Assembly: GCA_009760855.2 (NCBI GenBank)
Contig: WPIO01000122.1
Span: 524,001-588,000, forward strand
Direction of reading: 5' to 3'
Source of the DNA: Cristatella mucedo
Lineage: Eukaryota; Bryozoa; Phylactolaemata; Cristatellidae
DNA length: 64,000 nucleotides
The position numbers and the translations under genes were made by a program. Position 1 is the stretch's first letter, and each line of letters starts with the position of its first letter. Of the stretch, positions 34,906-45,860 are shown in pieces. A model generated the notes under the pieces. That model was not told where the DNA came from, did no database searches, and worked only from the letters and a program-made list of their open reading frames with translations.

Positions 34906-35984
34906 TCGGAGCCGTCAGAAACTGTTTAAACGAAAGTGCTATTTGAGTCTGCAATATTCTTTACTGAATTAGTTCACACAAAATTTTGAAGCACAACTTA
35001 ATTTCTGGCTTCTAAGCATAATTGGATCATCAATTACAATTGGATCTGTTTTCCCTGAAATGTTAAACATATTTTCTTATGGCTTTGATTTGCTAGTGTA
35101 CTTGATTTGAAGTGAATATTTGTTCGTATTCGAATGGGCAAAGAAGGCGAGGAGTCGATTTAAAAAAGCCGATGAAAGGCACGGCTAATAAATTAATTAT
35201 TTATGTGAACGAGTATACAAGTTCAATGATTGTTAATTGAGACGGTATGTTTTCCGTATTCCTAACGTCTTATATTTTCTATACATGCCTAGTTTAATCT
35301 AATTCACTGTAATACCACGCAACTGAACCTTAAAAATGTACCTCACAAGAAATCACGGCTGCTATTTTGCAATTACAAAATAATATCTATTTACGTCGTG
35401 GCTTAAGCGTGTGAAACAAATTTGAAGTGTTAGGAGAGATATTGCTTGCTCATCAGGGTTATTAAGGTCTCACAAGGCCATTTTGCCGATTCCAATCTGA
35501 ATAGGATATCTCTCATTTTTTGTTTAACACCACATATTCTTACTGGGGGAGAATGTTTGATTAATGCAGGTATGTAAAGTTATATCAAGGCATGATGGAG
35601 TGCGGCCTTTTATTCCCGTCTTGCATTATACCTGTTAACTTTTTATAACTTACTTAAAGATTAAGTTGTTTGAAGTGACTAAAAGATTTACAGTACACTT
35701 TTTCAAATCCATTTAGAAGCTAATCAGAAGTATAGCTGACTTAGAGGAGCAATAGATGAGTTAGTTACGTAGAGGCAGTAGCACAAGACGGCTGCCAGTT
35801 ATGCACCACTGCTGGCAGCTCGACTGGCGTTTTGGTACTACAGACTGTGAAGTTTATAGTATAGTGAGTTCTACAGTTTAAAAATCGCAGGGCTGATGCT
35901 TCAGTTAAAAAACCTGTCGACGAATGATCTGAACAGCTTGTTTACTTTCTTAGAGTACCCAAGGGTACGCTGAACTTGTAAAAT
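34906..35984. other. No gene recognised
   Basis: AT-rich spacer between LINE copies. No frame or repeat of note. Confidence 0.5.
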
Positions 35985-36343
35985 AGAACTCCCTCCCAAC
36001 CTGGCTCAGAACATCCCCTGACCTACCCACATTTAAAAGGAACTTAAAAACACACCTATTTAGGACAGCATTTAGTGGGTCCCTGTGATTCGTCCTTCAT
36101 GTGCTTATGCGTGCTGACACTGTGCATGCTGGTACTTACCACATTTGCATGCTGACCCTGTGCATGTCACCCCTAACCATATCATTCATTTTGTTTGTTT
36201 TTAAAGCATGATTTTACTTACCATTCAATTGCATTTCACTTTGCAGCAAATGTAAAGCGCCTAGAAAGAGATTAGGTTCTCTGAGGGCACTTTATCAAGT
36301 GCATTATTATTATTATTGCTATTATTATTGTTATTATTATTGC
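35985..36343 (+). mobile_element. LINE-A 3' end
   Basis: Last part of the LINE-A ORF (starting at ACTCCCTCCCAACCTGG) and the full 3' UTR with stem-loop and ATT/GTTATT tail to about 36343. Confidence 0.85.
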
Positions 36344-38913
36344 AATAGTTCTGCTAGTGTGCAGAAGCCAAGCCGTTGTGGGCGTTGGGGTTCAAAGATA
36401 GACTCTCCTTTACTGGTCCATAGACGTTTCGAAAAGTCTTTCGAAAGGCACTATGCAAAATTTAATCAGTGGCCAAATAATCATGCCTGTGAACTGTCGA
36501 AGTTCTCAGAAGCAGTGGTGTTGGGTGCAATTCGTACTATAGTGTACTACACCACAACAAGTTGTATACTGTACAGAAGACACGGTTAGAGGCGTGAAGC
36601 ACTGACTAATATTGGGGGAAGAGCTTTTATGAAAAGTTCGACCTAAGGGTGCGACAAACTGCAAACTGGCATCCCATATAGATATGCTGTGATACAAGTA
36701 CATCCACCTGTGACTATAGAAATCCGCTTCTTCTTCAGAGTACTTTACACAAGATATGCTAGCGAAGCCTGCGATGCAGTATACGAAGCTTGCCCAACCC
36801 CAAACACTCCATTGACCATTGGAAACATTAGCTGAGTTTGAGGAGCGTTGTAAAGGTTACGAATTTATCAACACCACGGTTTACCGATAAACTATAGGGA
36901 GAGTTTCAGAATTAAATGTCAGGAAGGAAAGATATGAGACTAAATATTCACAGATTACTGTTAGCTTATATCTAAGCCACAACGTAGAAAGTGTGGTGTC
37001 CTTATTTTAGATGCTATAATACAGAGCTATCACAGCATGTCACAAACATTGCAAGGTAGTCAATGACCCTAGTGACTCATGTGCAGCTATGAAATTAGAT
37101 GAATGGAGCACAGTGACATGAAACCTCGCTGCTCTAAAATGCAAACTGTTAGCCAAACGTGCTACAAGAAGTGTCATTTGTTGATAAGACATGCAGCCCT
37201 CAAATCAGGTCTAAGGGAATCAGCAGAGGATCTTATAAAGGTTAGGAATTGATGCCGATACAGAAACCAACCAAGGTTGTGTTAAGCCTAGTTTATAGTT
37301 ACGACTCCCCTCCTTGCCAAAGCCGACTTTTGTTTAACAGGTTAGAGCGTTTACGTTATCGATTCGGGAAGCATTGCGAGGCCGCTTAATCCGACTAACT
37401 GCAGCCTGCTCGCATGAAAGTATTGTGCTAAAGAAACCAAAACTAAGACAAAAACCGCCAAGCTCACTCCCACGGAAATTCTGTATCATTGGAGGCTGAT
37501 TAAGAAATAGTATCAAAAGCAGCCGAGCTCGCAATAGAAAATAAGCTGATGATGTTAGCAACCTCAAATACAGTGACATTGTGAGATACAAAACGGAGAA
37601 AACTACCACCAAGCGTCGGATATCGATGCTCAGAGGTTGTGGGGTCTATTCATCGTGTCACACACTTGTGAGACCGATGAGTCTTTAGATATTCAAGCGA
37701 TAGCTAGCTCTGATTACAGCATGCTGTTGCAAAGCTTCGCGAGGCGTATTTTTTAGATAGGGCTTCCAAAGGATCCAGCAAGTAAGCTTGATTTCGGATT
37801 TACTTACACCAGCTACGGAAGTGAAAGGGTTTTGTTTTTCAGCTTTAGAGCGAAGCATTCTTTCAAACTTGCACGTCTAGCCAAGACCGGTTGAATTTGT
37901 TAATCATTGAATTTTGATTTACAGAGAACCTTGCAATATTCTGGATCAGTAGAACATCTAGTACGATCTGAGATTTGGAAGTGTTACAAAGCGGTTTACA
38001 GAAACAGGTCATACTTGCACAGTTTACGGAACTGCTTGCTGCTTTAGGTTTTCACGAGCTCATTTCGACATGCTACAACCTGCCGTCTAAGCTTACCCAT
38101 TTTCAATGATTGGCATCTGATCGAGCGCAGTTTCGGTGGCTCTAACATATGCAGGGTTTCTGAGTCATGTAAAATGTTGCCTCCTTTTCCATAAAAACAA
38201 GCAGGTAAGAGTAGGCACAGCAACGGAGCTCATGGTATCACAATCATGACTTTGACATACATCCTGTTCCATTCCATAACAAAGCTAAACGTGTTTTACA
38301 GTTATTGTTAAATTGGCACATTTTTCAACGACAGCACCAGCCTGCTAACAGATATTTGCTCTAAATTCCAAGTAAGAGGTATACTAAGAACTCAATTTTT
38401 TATTTAGAAAGCCAAAGCTTGGAAACACAGCCACCCGTGAATAATCTCAGTGTAATAAGGTTTAGCTTTGTAACCTACTTGAGTACAAGGTCAAGGCGAC
38501 GCAGCTGCACTGCAATTAGACAAGGCTGTAACTTGGTTACGAGGCATCATTACGACGTTCTACCCTACTAAAAAACAGTGGAAGAACTAAGGTCTAGAGA
38601 TTCAGAGATTATTATTGCTCATGTTAGCTGACGGATTAAATATGGCTTCATGCATTCCACGTTGCAAATTTTATTCAAATCAATGTTAAGTTTCAACCAA
38701 TTAAGGCCTATAAGTTGATTGTTCAGTAAAGTGCTTCACGAAGAATGAGTTGTCAACGTCAAATAACGAGGCACGAAGGTCGTCTGCAACAGATGTCTCG
38801 ATTTTGAAAGCTTAATCCGAAATCTGCTTCCGCAGCTAGCCATTATGTCAGATCTGTAGTTTTGATTCGTAACGCAGAGAGCCAGCCGATGACCACCACC
38901 AAGGGTTTAATAT
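36344..38913. other. Long stretch without a recognised gene
   Basis: A 92-codon minus-strand frame at 37334-37612 begins with a hydrophobic run (SVLYLTMSLYLRLLTSSAYF), but it lacks a clear acceptor, donor or domain. The remaining sequence shows nothing I can support. Confidence 0.4.
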
Positions 38914-39131
38914 AATGCACAGAGCCGAAGGGTGTACGGCTTTATTAGGCCCCTTCTCCCACTCGACTCCTGCCACGACTCACCCTGTGAGTCGGCAGGA
39001 GGACAAAGCCGGCCTTGGGATAAACCACAGCCGTCAGACCACAGCCGTGCACTGGCCTGTCCCTAGGCCACTACAGGTCTGCCTGGCTCGCAGTGTGCCA
39101 GCGAGCCCAGCAATCTGAGCAATGCACAGAG
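38914..39131. mobile_element. GC-rich insert between 11-bp direct repeats
   Basis: AATGCACAGAG occurs at 38914-38924 and again at 39121-39131, bracketing GC-rich sequence that contrasts with AT-rich flanks. On the minus strand the end of the insert has CCTAATAAAGCC, a possible polyadenylation signal. The direct repeats look like a target-site duplication. No inverted termini, A/B boxes or coding potential were seen. A solo LTR or an unknown short retroelement are the options. Confidence 0.5.
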
Positions 39132-39159
39132 AACCACAAACCAAAAGATCCCTATCTAA

Positions 39160-39872
39160 TAGGATTAGAAACCGTCCTCCAAGGTGGCTTACAAATAATA
39201 AACTTGCTCCTTAGTCCTAACTCGGCTAGATGATTGCCATTCCCTTTTGGCGGGCTACACAAAAACCAATAGGTCACTGCAGCTGGCTATGAGTATGACT
39301 GCAAGGCTAGTTTGGAAATCCCAGAGGTGTGACCATGTGTCTCCTTTACTAAAAGAGCTTGGATGGCTACCGGTTGATTAAAGGATATAGAGCGAAGTTC
39401 TTATGCTGACCCACAAGGCCCTCCATGGCTTGGCTCCGTAGTACCTAGCTTAACGGCTGCACCAGTTTCAACCTACTCGCACCCTCAGGTAAATTAGGTG
39501 TTCCATTCCTAAGCTTGAAGACCGTTGGCTACAGAAGTTATAGGTCTGCAGATCCTAGAATGTGGAACTCATTTCTGCAATTATTTGGCAACGACAGCAA
39601 CTATCCTGCTGCCGATTATGGCACATCTTTTCAAGCCGTCCTAAACTGCTAATTCCAATCTAGTCACGAATTCAATAGCTCTAATGATTCTGCTATGCTT
39701 CTCACTTTCTCGTTGTTGCGTGAGATGAAGAGTGTTGGCTATAAAGTGCATACCAAAACTGGCTTAGGCTGTGAGTGGGCTACATAAAAACTCGCTTGCA
39801 TTACACCCACATAGTCTTAGTGGCTTCGTGGAGTTATGGACGGAGATATATTACATTACTTCAGTAAAGTTA
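39160..39872 (+). mobile_element. LINE-B, 3' portion
   Basis: Starts in the region after the RT (CTCCAAGGTGGCTTACAAA) and runs through the C-terminus to the 3' UTR and the TATTACATTAC tail. Stops interrupt the frame at several points (for example the PSYLAE region reads through a stop). Confidence 0.8.
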
Positions 39873-40013
39873 GAATGTTAAGTTAATGGATCTACGAATA
39901 CGGACAAATGCATGGAATGAAGATAACTGCTCAGGTGGCTTTCAAAGGCTATTTTTGATTCTTTCTTCGACTGCATTAGAATGAAGGACATTGTAATGCT
40001 TAAAAGGATTCTC

Positions 40014-40221
40014 TTAAGTGAAGTTCAGTGATGAGTATGTCGACTCTTCTTTGCTCCTCTGCGTGATATCCAACGACTTATAGGTTTCATCCCTCAAGGA
40101 ACCTAGAAGCAAGAGTAACTGCAAACAAGACAGTCCCACAACACAGGCAACGAGCAACCATACCATTAAAAATACCCTCAAGTAAACCGCAACTATTCTG
40201 TATCTAACTATGTTCGTGGGC
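40014..40221 (-). CDS. Small membrane protein or terminal exon with two YxxL motifs
   Basis: I do not recognise this protein. The 69-codon frame begins MPTNIVRYRI, has one strong membrane segment (about residues 12-40, rich in Leu/Val) and ends with a polar tail holding DETYKSLDI and ESTYSSLNFT before the stop. The two YxxL units are 11 residues apart, close to an ITAM arrangement, and STYSSL also fits the ITIM consensus. It may be a one-exon product starting at 40221, or a terminal exon entered at a weak TACAG acceptor (boundary 40197). The poor pyrimidine tract and short length keep confidence low. It lies downstream, on the same strand, of other membrane-type exon candidates at 41.7 and 43.4 kb. 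Confidence 0.3.
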
Positions 40222-41336
40222 ATGCACAGCAGGATGTATCACTACTATTGAGTTTATTAACATGGAAGTTTAAGCATCTCGAGATCAAGATTCACCTAGG
40301 GGTGCTCTTTATTAGATACTGCATCTGACTTGAATAAAAACGCTTTAATTAAACACATTTTATACAACAACTGAAAGCTTGTGCGAAACATATATCAAGT
40401 TAATTGGCTCCAAAATTGAGAGATAAATTCCTAACTGTTATCGAAAGTCTATTGTGAACACATGTGACTAAAGAATTAAAAACCAAGGCAAGAGTGATTT
40501 CATCCTACAGGTTCATTTAAATAGCAGAATCTGAGTAAGGCAGACATAACTCTGCCACTCAGCCGCCGGTGAGAATTTGCTTGGTGCCGGAGAACTCAGC
40601 CTCCGATAAGGATCGCACGATTAATCACCTTACAGCTAAAAAACGACACACAACTTAGCCATAAATAAGACTTGGAGGAAAACAGGTGCAAGAACTCATC
40701 GTCTTCAAAGGTTAATTCTAATTTCGACAGCTTACCCATCTCGATAGCTGACATTCCCACATCAATTCTTATTCATAGCTCATTTAGAAAATGTATGCAG
40801 TTAACGTAAAAGAAAAACTAAATAAATTGAACTGAAACCAGTGCTGATTTGGTCATATGGGCTATGGAATCTTTCAATGGATCATAATAGTAGATGACAT
40901 TGACAGCTTTAAGTCACCTTAACCCGGTGCTTTGCACCACCAACTGATACGATTCATTGTCATTCGATGAAGAAATTGTTTTGACTGATTCGGCCATACA
41001 TAGGCCAACTGATTGCAGCATGAATTTAAAATGTGCCAAAGCATTATCTGAAACCTGAATTAGGCTAATACCACCACCACATGCCTAATCGTTGCAACTT
41101 TAAATTTCCACTACTCAAGTAGTGGTCAAGGCGGCAAGGTAAAACAATAATTAGTTCATATAGAGGGTACGTCAGGAATCAGCATAGTGCAATACCTTGC
41201 AAAAGCCATTTAAAGAATATAAAACAGTTATTCTATGACCCAGAGACATTGTGGAGAGCCAGAGAAGCTAGCTCACTTGTGTAAGATATTGATAAATCAC
41301 AATCACTTACAGGTCTGCCCCTATCTATATAAACTA
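40222..41336. other. No gene recognised
   Basis: Minus-strand reading shows one plausible donor (ATCGAGATGG before GTAAGC, near 40736) after a very short open segment, but no exon could be defended. Confidence 0.35.
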
Positions 41337-41975
41337 AAATTTTTTTCAAGTTTTGAGATCATACATTCATCTTACAAAATGCATTGAGAAAAATATTCGC
41401 CGGTCTCAAGCAACATGAATGGCTAGTAACCATGACAACGGGAACCTATCGTCCTTTAATACTTTGCCCCTACTTCTATTTTGTCATCCTAGCAGAGGTT
41501 TTGTGTCTCGAATGATAGGAATTCTCCTAAGAGCTACAGAAATAAATACTTTTTCTGAAATTAGTAAACATTGGTTCATAAAATGATGCTATTAGAGTAA
41601 TCAGTCGTTAACTATGTGCTTAATGAAATACTAAACACAAAGTCAAGAGCCGAGGAATTCATGGCAAGTGCAACTGCAAGCTTGAATCACAAAGCAAAAG
41701 CACCAAGTATTAAGCTAAACAGTGCAAGCAAAAGTACATATAATATTCCGATGGCTACCGGCTTGCAGGATTGATGGTAAGAAACATGCCTCAGCCAAAA
41801 ACACATGATCTCACAGAGAATATAGGCACAACAAAGACAACCTAATAGTGCCAACGGAAAGAAAGCAGAATTGCTAATTCTTTATCTGATAATGAAACGA
41901 TGTACTTTCTGGCCTTGAATAGGCCACTGGCGAGTAATAAACATTCGGTGCATACAAACTGATAGGCCGATCGCT
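41337..41975 (-). repeat. Paralogous segment, copy 1 (partner 56848-57470)
   Basis: About 620 bp aligns by eye along its length with 56848-57470, including shared runs such as GAAACGATGTACTTTCTGG and GAGAATATAGGCACAACAA. Similarity extends through coding-like and flanking non-coding parts, so the whole block was duplicated. It is unrelated to the LINE families. Confidence 0.75.
41687..41873 (-). CDS. Hydrophobic terminal exon, copy 1
   Basis: Not recognised. On the minus strand a TTAG acceptor at 41874 leads into 61 codons and a TGA. The product has two predicted membrane spans: NSAFFPLALLGCLCCAYIL and, after a short RHVSYHQSCK loop, PVAIGILYVLLLALFSLILG. The last residues (GAFAL) are near the membrane, so the C-terminus is very short. 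The copy at 57205-57388 keeps the same frame, the same acceptor position and nearly the same stop, with about three quarters of residues shared. A second acceptor inside (CTATTAG, before GTTGTC) is also possible. Upstream exons were not found. Confidence 0.35.
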
Positions 41976-42850
41976 GTCAATTTAAAACATAGATTGGAAA
42001 TTCAAGACTGCTGGAAGTCAAGGAATGGGTAGTGTAAGAACTAGATGGGCAAGGAGGTTCGATTGGTAGAGCTGATAATGGTATTGAGAAGCAGCCGTCA
42101 AGGTAGAAATTAGAGCTTTAATGCAGTTCAATGCTTGAACGTGCTTGTAATATTCAGAAAATAGCCTATTACTTTGGCTGCTACACCAACCAGACAGGCT
42201 ACAGAATTTGGCACAAATTGTAGAGTTCATGGGGAGCCATGAATCCTGCTTCATAAAGATAAATGCACACATCTTGGCATAACCTCACAATAGCATGAAG
42301 TAGTACAACCACTAATCCTCTAGGCATACACTCAGAGAGAATTCTAGTAAGGCTGTAAGGTGGAACTGATTGCCATCGGTAAAGAAAGAAAAGCCAAGGT
42401 AATGTTTATCAATGAGATCAGGTATATGGAGAACTGATAATTGATACCGTATAAAAGAGTTGTCAGACCGAATGCTAAAGTAACTTCCGCTTTGAAGGCT
42501 GCAAAATAAATAAAAGTCATCTCCACTAAGCAATTCATATCCGATGCTTAGGTATAACCTTAACCCAAATCTTCCTGTGCAACAAAGGCTTATCGCGAGA
42601 CAATCCAGTTGAGTAGGCTTGTCAATAGTCTGTTATGCTTCTTGGAGGTAGAGGAGAAACAAAGGAGCAGCCCGGTGCCGATAAAACTATCTGCATTCCG
42701 ATTTCAACTTACTAAAGAGTAGCTGAGAAGCTGATGTAACCTTTTAGCTGCTTAGTTGCTTTTAGTTGCTTTAAGCTGTGGATAAGTTCGTGTCCCCATA
42801 TAATTGAATAACCTGACTGGCAATTTGTTAATGAGCAGATAATTGCGACG
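41976..42850. other. Mostly unrecognised; one LINE RT relic
   Basis: On the minus strand 42440-42340 encodes DKHYLGFSFFTDGNQFHL, a degenerate match to the LINE motif C block KHNLGFHFYADDTQLYL, so the open frames at 42312-42538 are most likely retroelement relics. The 84-codon frame at 42018-42272 is unassigned. Confidence 0.4.
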
Positions 42851-42992
42851 TATATATTAATAAATTGTATAGCACGCTAAGAGAATTTCATCTCTATTCA
42901 AGTGCTTTCCATATGCCACAGGGCTCGAGCCCTCAACCTCGCCTAGACCTTGTTCGGAGCGAGCACGTAGACCTCTGAGGTAAACCTGCTCG
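42851..42992 (-). mobile_element. SINE-2, tRNA-headed SINE with LINE-A-like 3' end
   Basis: On the minus strand a tRNA-like head with GGGCTCGAGCCC as B-box is followed by GCATATGGAAAGCACTTGAA and a diverged version of the LINE-A stem-loop, then an ATTTATTAATA tail. It is older than the copy at 48531-48692. Confidence 0.75.
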
Positions 42993-43384
42993 GCATAACC
43001 CCGGACACATTTTAAATAGCTGTTACGGTAAGTAGCAGCAGGGATAGATACTTCATAAGAGCCTGTGGTGATAGGGGCTAAAGAGCTAGTCGTCCTCGTT
43101 GCTGGAGGCAAATCTAGAGATCCGTTATATGGCGTCAGCACTTTTACTAGCTATGCAATAAATACCCCTTGATGAAGCTTGAAGGATTATCTCCTAAGTT
43201 GTACAGAGAACTTAAGAATTCAGCAGATCCGAAATGAAATGCGAATGGCAAGTAATAAATCTCGTAGCGAACCTTCGAATAGTCAAAAGAACCTTAAGCA
43301 AGAAATAGATACCTTTATTCAGCCATACAGGCACAATTAGTTCAAAACCAGATGAAAAATTACTCGAGTTAAAAGTAAGCATAC

Positions 43385-43472
43385 CCATTTTTGAGCTCTG
43401 TTGGACGTTTTCGTATTCTGCTGTACAGCTTTCCCTATCGTTTGAATTCACGTTGGCATCGCTCTTTTGCTC
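43385..43472 (-). CDS. Candidate cytoplasmic exon with a YENV motif
   Basis: Not recognised. The minus strand shows a pyrimidine-rich acceptor (TTTCATTATTATAG, ending at 43473), 29 codons and a phase-1 donor GTATGC at 43384. The peptide EQKSDANVNSNDRESC...EYENVQQSSKM is polar, and YENV fits the YxN docking consensus for Grb2-type SH2 domains. This is what a receptor tail exon looks like, but a single short exon cannot prove a gene. The upstream part would lie where the nested LINE block at 43.7-48 kb begins. Confidence 0.28.
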
Positions 43473-43739
43473 CTATAATAATGAAAGCAGATTTTTTTCG
43501 AGTTATGTCCCGCAAAGCGAGTTATCCTCTAGAAGCTGTACTTCGAAACTTAAAAATCAATTAGACTGGGCGAGTCCAAAATATACTAATGTTCGCAGGC
43601 GACATAACATAATAAGCGATCAAGTTTTCTTAACCTAAGGCACCTGCTTCTAGCATCTGGATGATAACTCGATTACCTCTAGGTTAAAATAAAACCTAAC
43701 AATTGCAATTTTATAATTTTGTGGTTCTAACCACGATGC

Positions 43740-44352
43740 CTTAGCTCCAGTCGACACTCAAATCGGCTCTGCCAGCATATCTCCTGTAGAAACTGCACAA
43801 AATCTGGGTGTCATGCTCCAAAGTGACCTCTCTTCAGACGACCATATCAGTTCCACTGTCAAGTCTACCTACAGGTACATAACATTGCTAAAATTATGGC
43901 TCGTTTCAACGAATATATCTTATCTAAATTGTTCCATGCATTTATTACATCCAGTCTTGACTTCTGCGAGTCGCTGCTTGCTTGCCTATCGGCTTGTGAT
44001 CGCATGATCTTACAGCTGGTGCAAAACTCTGCAACCAGGGTCGACTGTTGTGAACTTAGCAGTTGCCACATAATACAACATCTTGCTAACCTGCAATGCC
44101 TCTCACACAAGCAACGCATCGACTTCAAGGTTTTGTAATTCACAATTAGGTCTTTCCCTTGTTTGACTCCAGCCTACCTATCCGATCTACTTCCTCACCT
44201 TGCTAAGCATTGCACCACCCGCTTTTCGAAATCTAACTGTTTAACCCATACCTCGTTCAAATTTCAATTCCTTTGGAGACCGTGCCTTTAGTTCGCATGC
44301 TCCAAAAGTATGGAAATCACTCCCAACGTGTCAAAATCACACCCCTGACTTA
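43740..44352 (+). mobile_element. LINE-A, host copy, left part
   Basis: A + strand LINE-A running from just after RT motif C (ISPVETAQNLGVMLQSDLSS) into the C-terminus up to CCCTGACTTA. It is interrupted there by two minus-strand LINE-A copies and resumes at 47691 with the next codons (DLTT region). It is diverged and has stops. Confidence 0.85.
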
Positions 44353-45833
44353 ATAATAATAATAATAATAATGCACTTAATAAAGCAATCTCAGAGAACT
44401 TAATCTCTTTCGAAGCGCTTTACATTTGCTGCAAAGGGAAATGCAATTGAATGATGAGTAAAATCATGCTTGATATACAAACAAAATGAATAGCATGGTT
44501 AGGGGTGACATGCGCAGGGTCAGCATGCAAATGTGGTTAGTGGCAGCATGCACAGTGTCAGCACAAATAAGCACATCAAGGACGATTCACATGGACCCAC
44601 TAAATGCTGTCCTAAAAAGGTATGTTTTAAAAATCTTTTTAACTGTGGTCAGGTCAAGGATGTTCTGAAACAGGTCGGGAGAAAGTTCCAGGCTTTAGGA
44701 GCATACGAACTACATGCACGATCTCCAAAGGATTTGAGGTTTGTACGTGGTATTTGTAGACTGTTGGATTCCGAAAAGCAGGTAGTACGATGCTTGGCCT
44801 GATGGGGGAGTGCATCTGAGAGATAGGCTGGAGCCAAAGAATAAATTGACCTAAAGGTGAGCGACAGAACCTTGAAGTCAATCCGTTGCTTGACTGGTAG
44901 CCAGTGCAGGTAGGCGAAAAGTAAAGTAATGTGGCAACTGCAATGCTCACGAGAGACAAGCCTGGCTGCAGAGTTTTGCACCAGCAGCAATCGCCTGATC
45001 GCACATGCTGGTAGGCCAGTAAGCAGTGAGTTGCAGGAGTCGAGACGGGATGTCACGAATGTATGGACGAACTTAGATGTGGTATCCTTATCAAAACAAG
45101 CCCGAGTTTTGGCAATGTTATGGAGCTGTATATAGGCAGATTTGACTTATGAGCTGATATGGTCGTTTAACGAGAGATCACTTTGGAATATGACAACTGG
45201 ATTTCGATATCATTTAGCTGGAGATATGCTGGCAGAGCCAATTTTGAGTTTCAGCCTTTCCAATTTGTGAATCTTACTGGGTTTGCCCATAACTAGTAAG
45301 TTAGTTTTATCGTCATTTAGTTTTAGAAAATTTGCTGCCATCCATGTGCAGATGTCATCAATAAATGCAGCGAGTGAGATGAGAGAATTGGAGGTGCTCG
45401 ACGGCTGGGAGGGATTAAAGCAAAGGTACAACTGAGTGTCATCCGCATAGAAGTGAAAGCCTAGATTGTGCTTGGCAATCACATCAGCAAAAGTGAGAGT
45501 GTACCGTGAAAAGAACCTGACCTAGGGGGAGCCCTGAGGTACCTCATATTTCGGAGGTACATCAGATGATCTTCGTCCACTCACGTCAATACTCTGGAGT
45601 CTCCCACTGAAATAGGACCTGCACCACTGCAGAGCAAGGCCAGTGATGCCCAGGTGAGATGAGGGGCGCTCTAGGAGAACTTTGTGATCGATGGTATCAA
45701 AAGCTGCCGAAAGATCGAACACAACAAGCATAGCCACTCTATCCATGTCAGCATTCCTAAGTAGGTCGTTGTATACTCTAAGCAATGCTGACTGCGTGAA
45801 GTGATCAGCCCTAATGCCAGACTGGAACTTACA
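44353..45833 (-). mobile_element. LINE-A, nested copy inserted last
   Basis: A minus-strand copy from RT palm (45848-45522; KFQSGIRADHFTQ, LVVFDLSAAFDTIDHKVLLE) through motif C (LGFHFYADDTQLYLCF, intact YADD) to the C-terminus and (ATT)n tail. It is 5'-truncated within RT. It is bounded by a 24-bp direct repeat (44329-44352 and 45837-45860), a clear target-site duplication. Frame breaks separate RT and C-terminal parts. Confidence 0.9.
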
Positions 45834-45860
45834 ACATGTCAAAATCACACCCCTGACTTA

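Noticed and set aside
42312-42538. Hydrophobic multi-span protein frame
   Set aside because: Another frame of the same bases matches the LINE motif C block (KHxLGFxFxxDxxQ), so it is most likely a retroelement relic.
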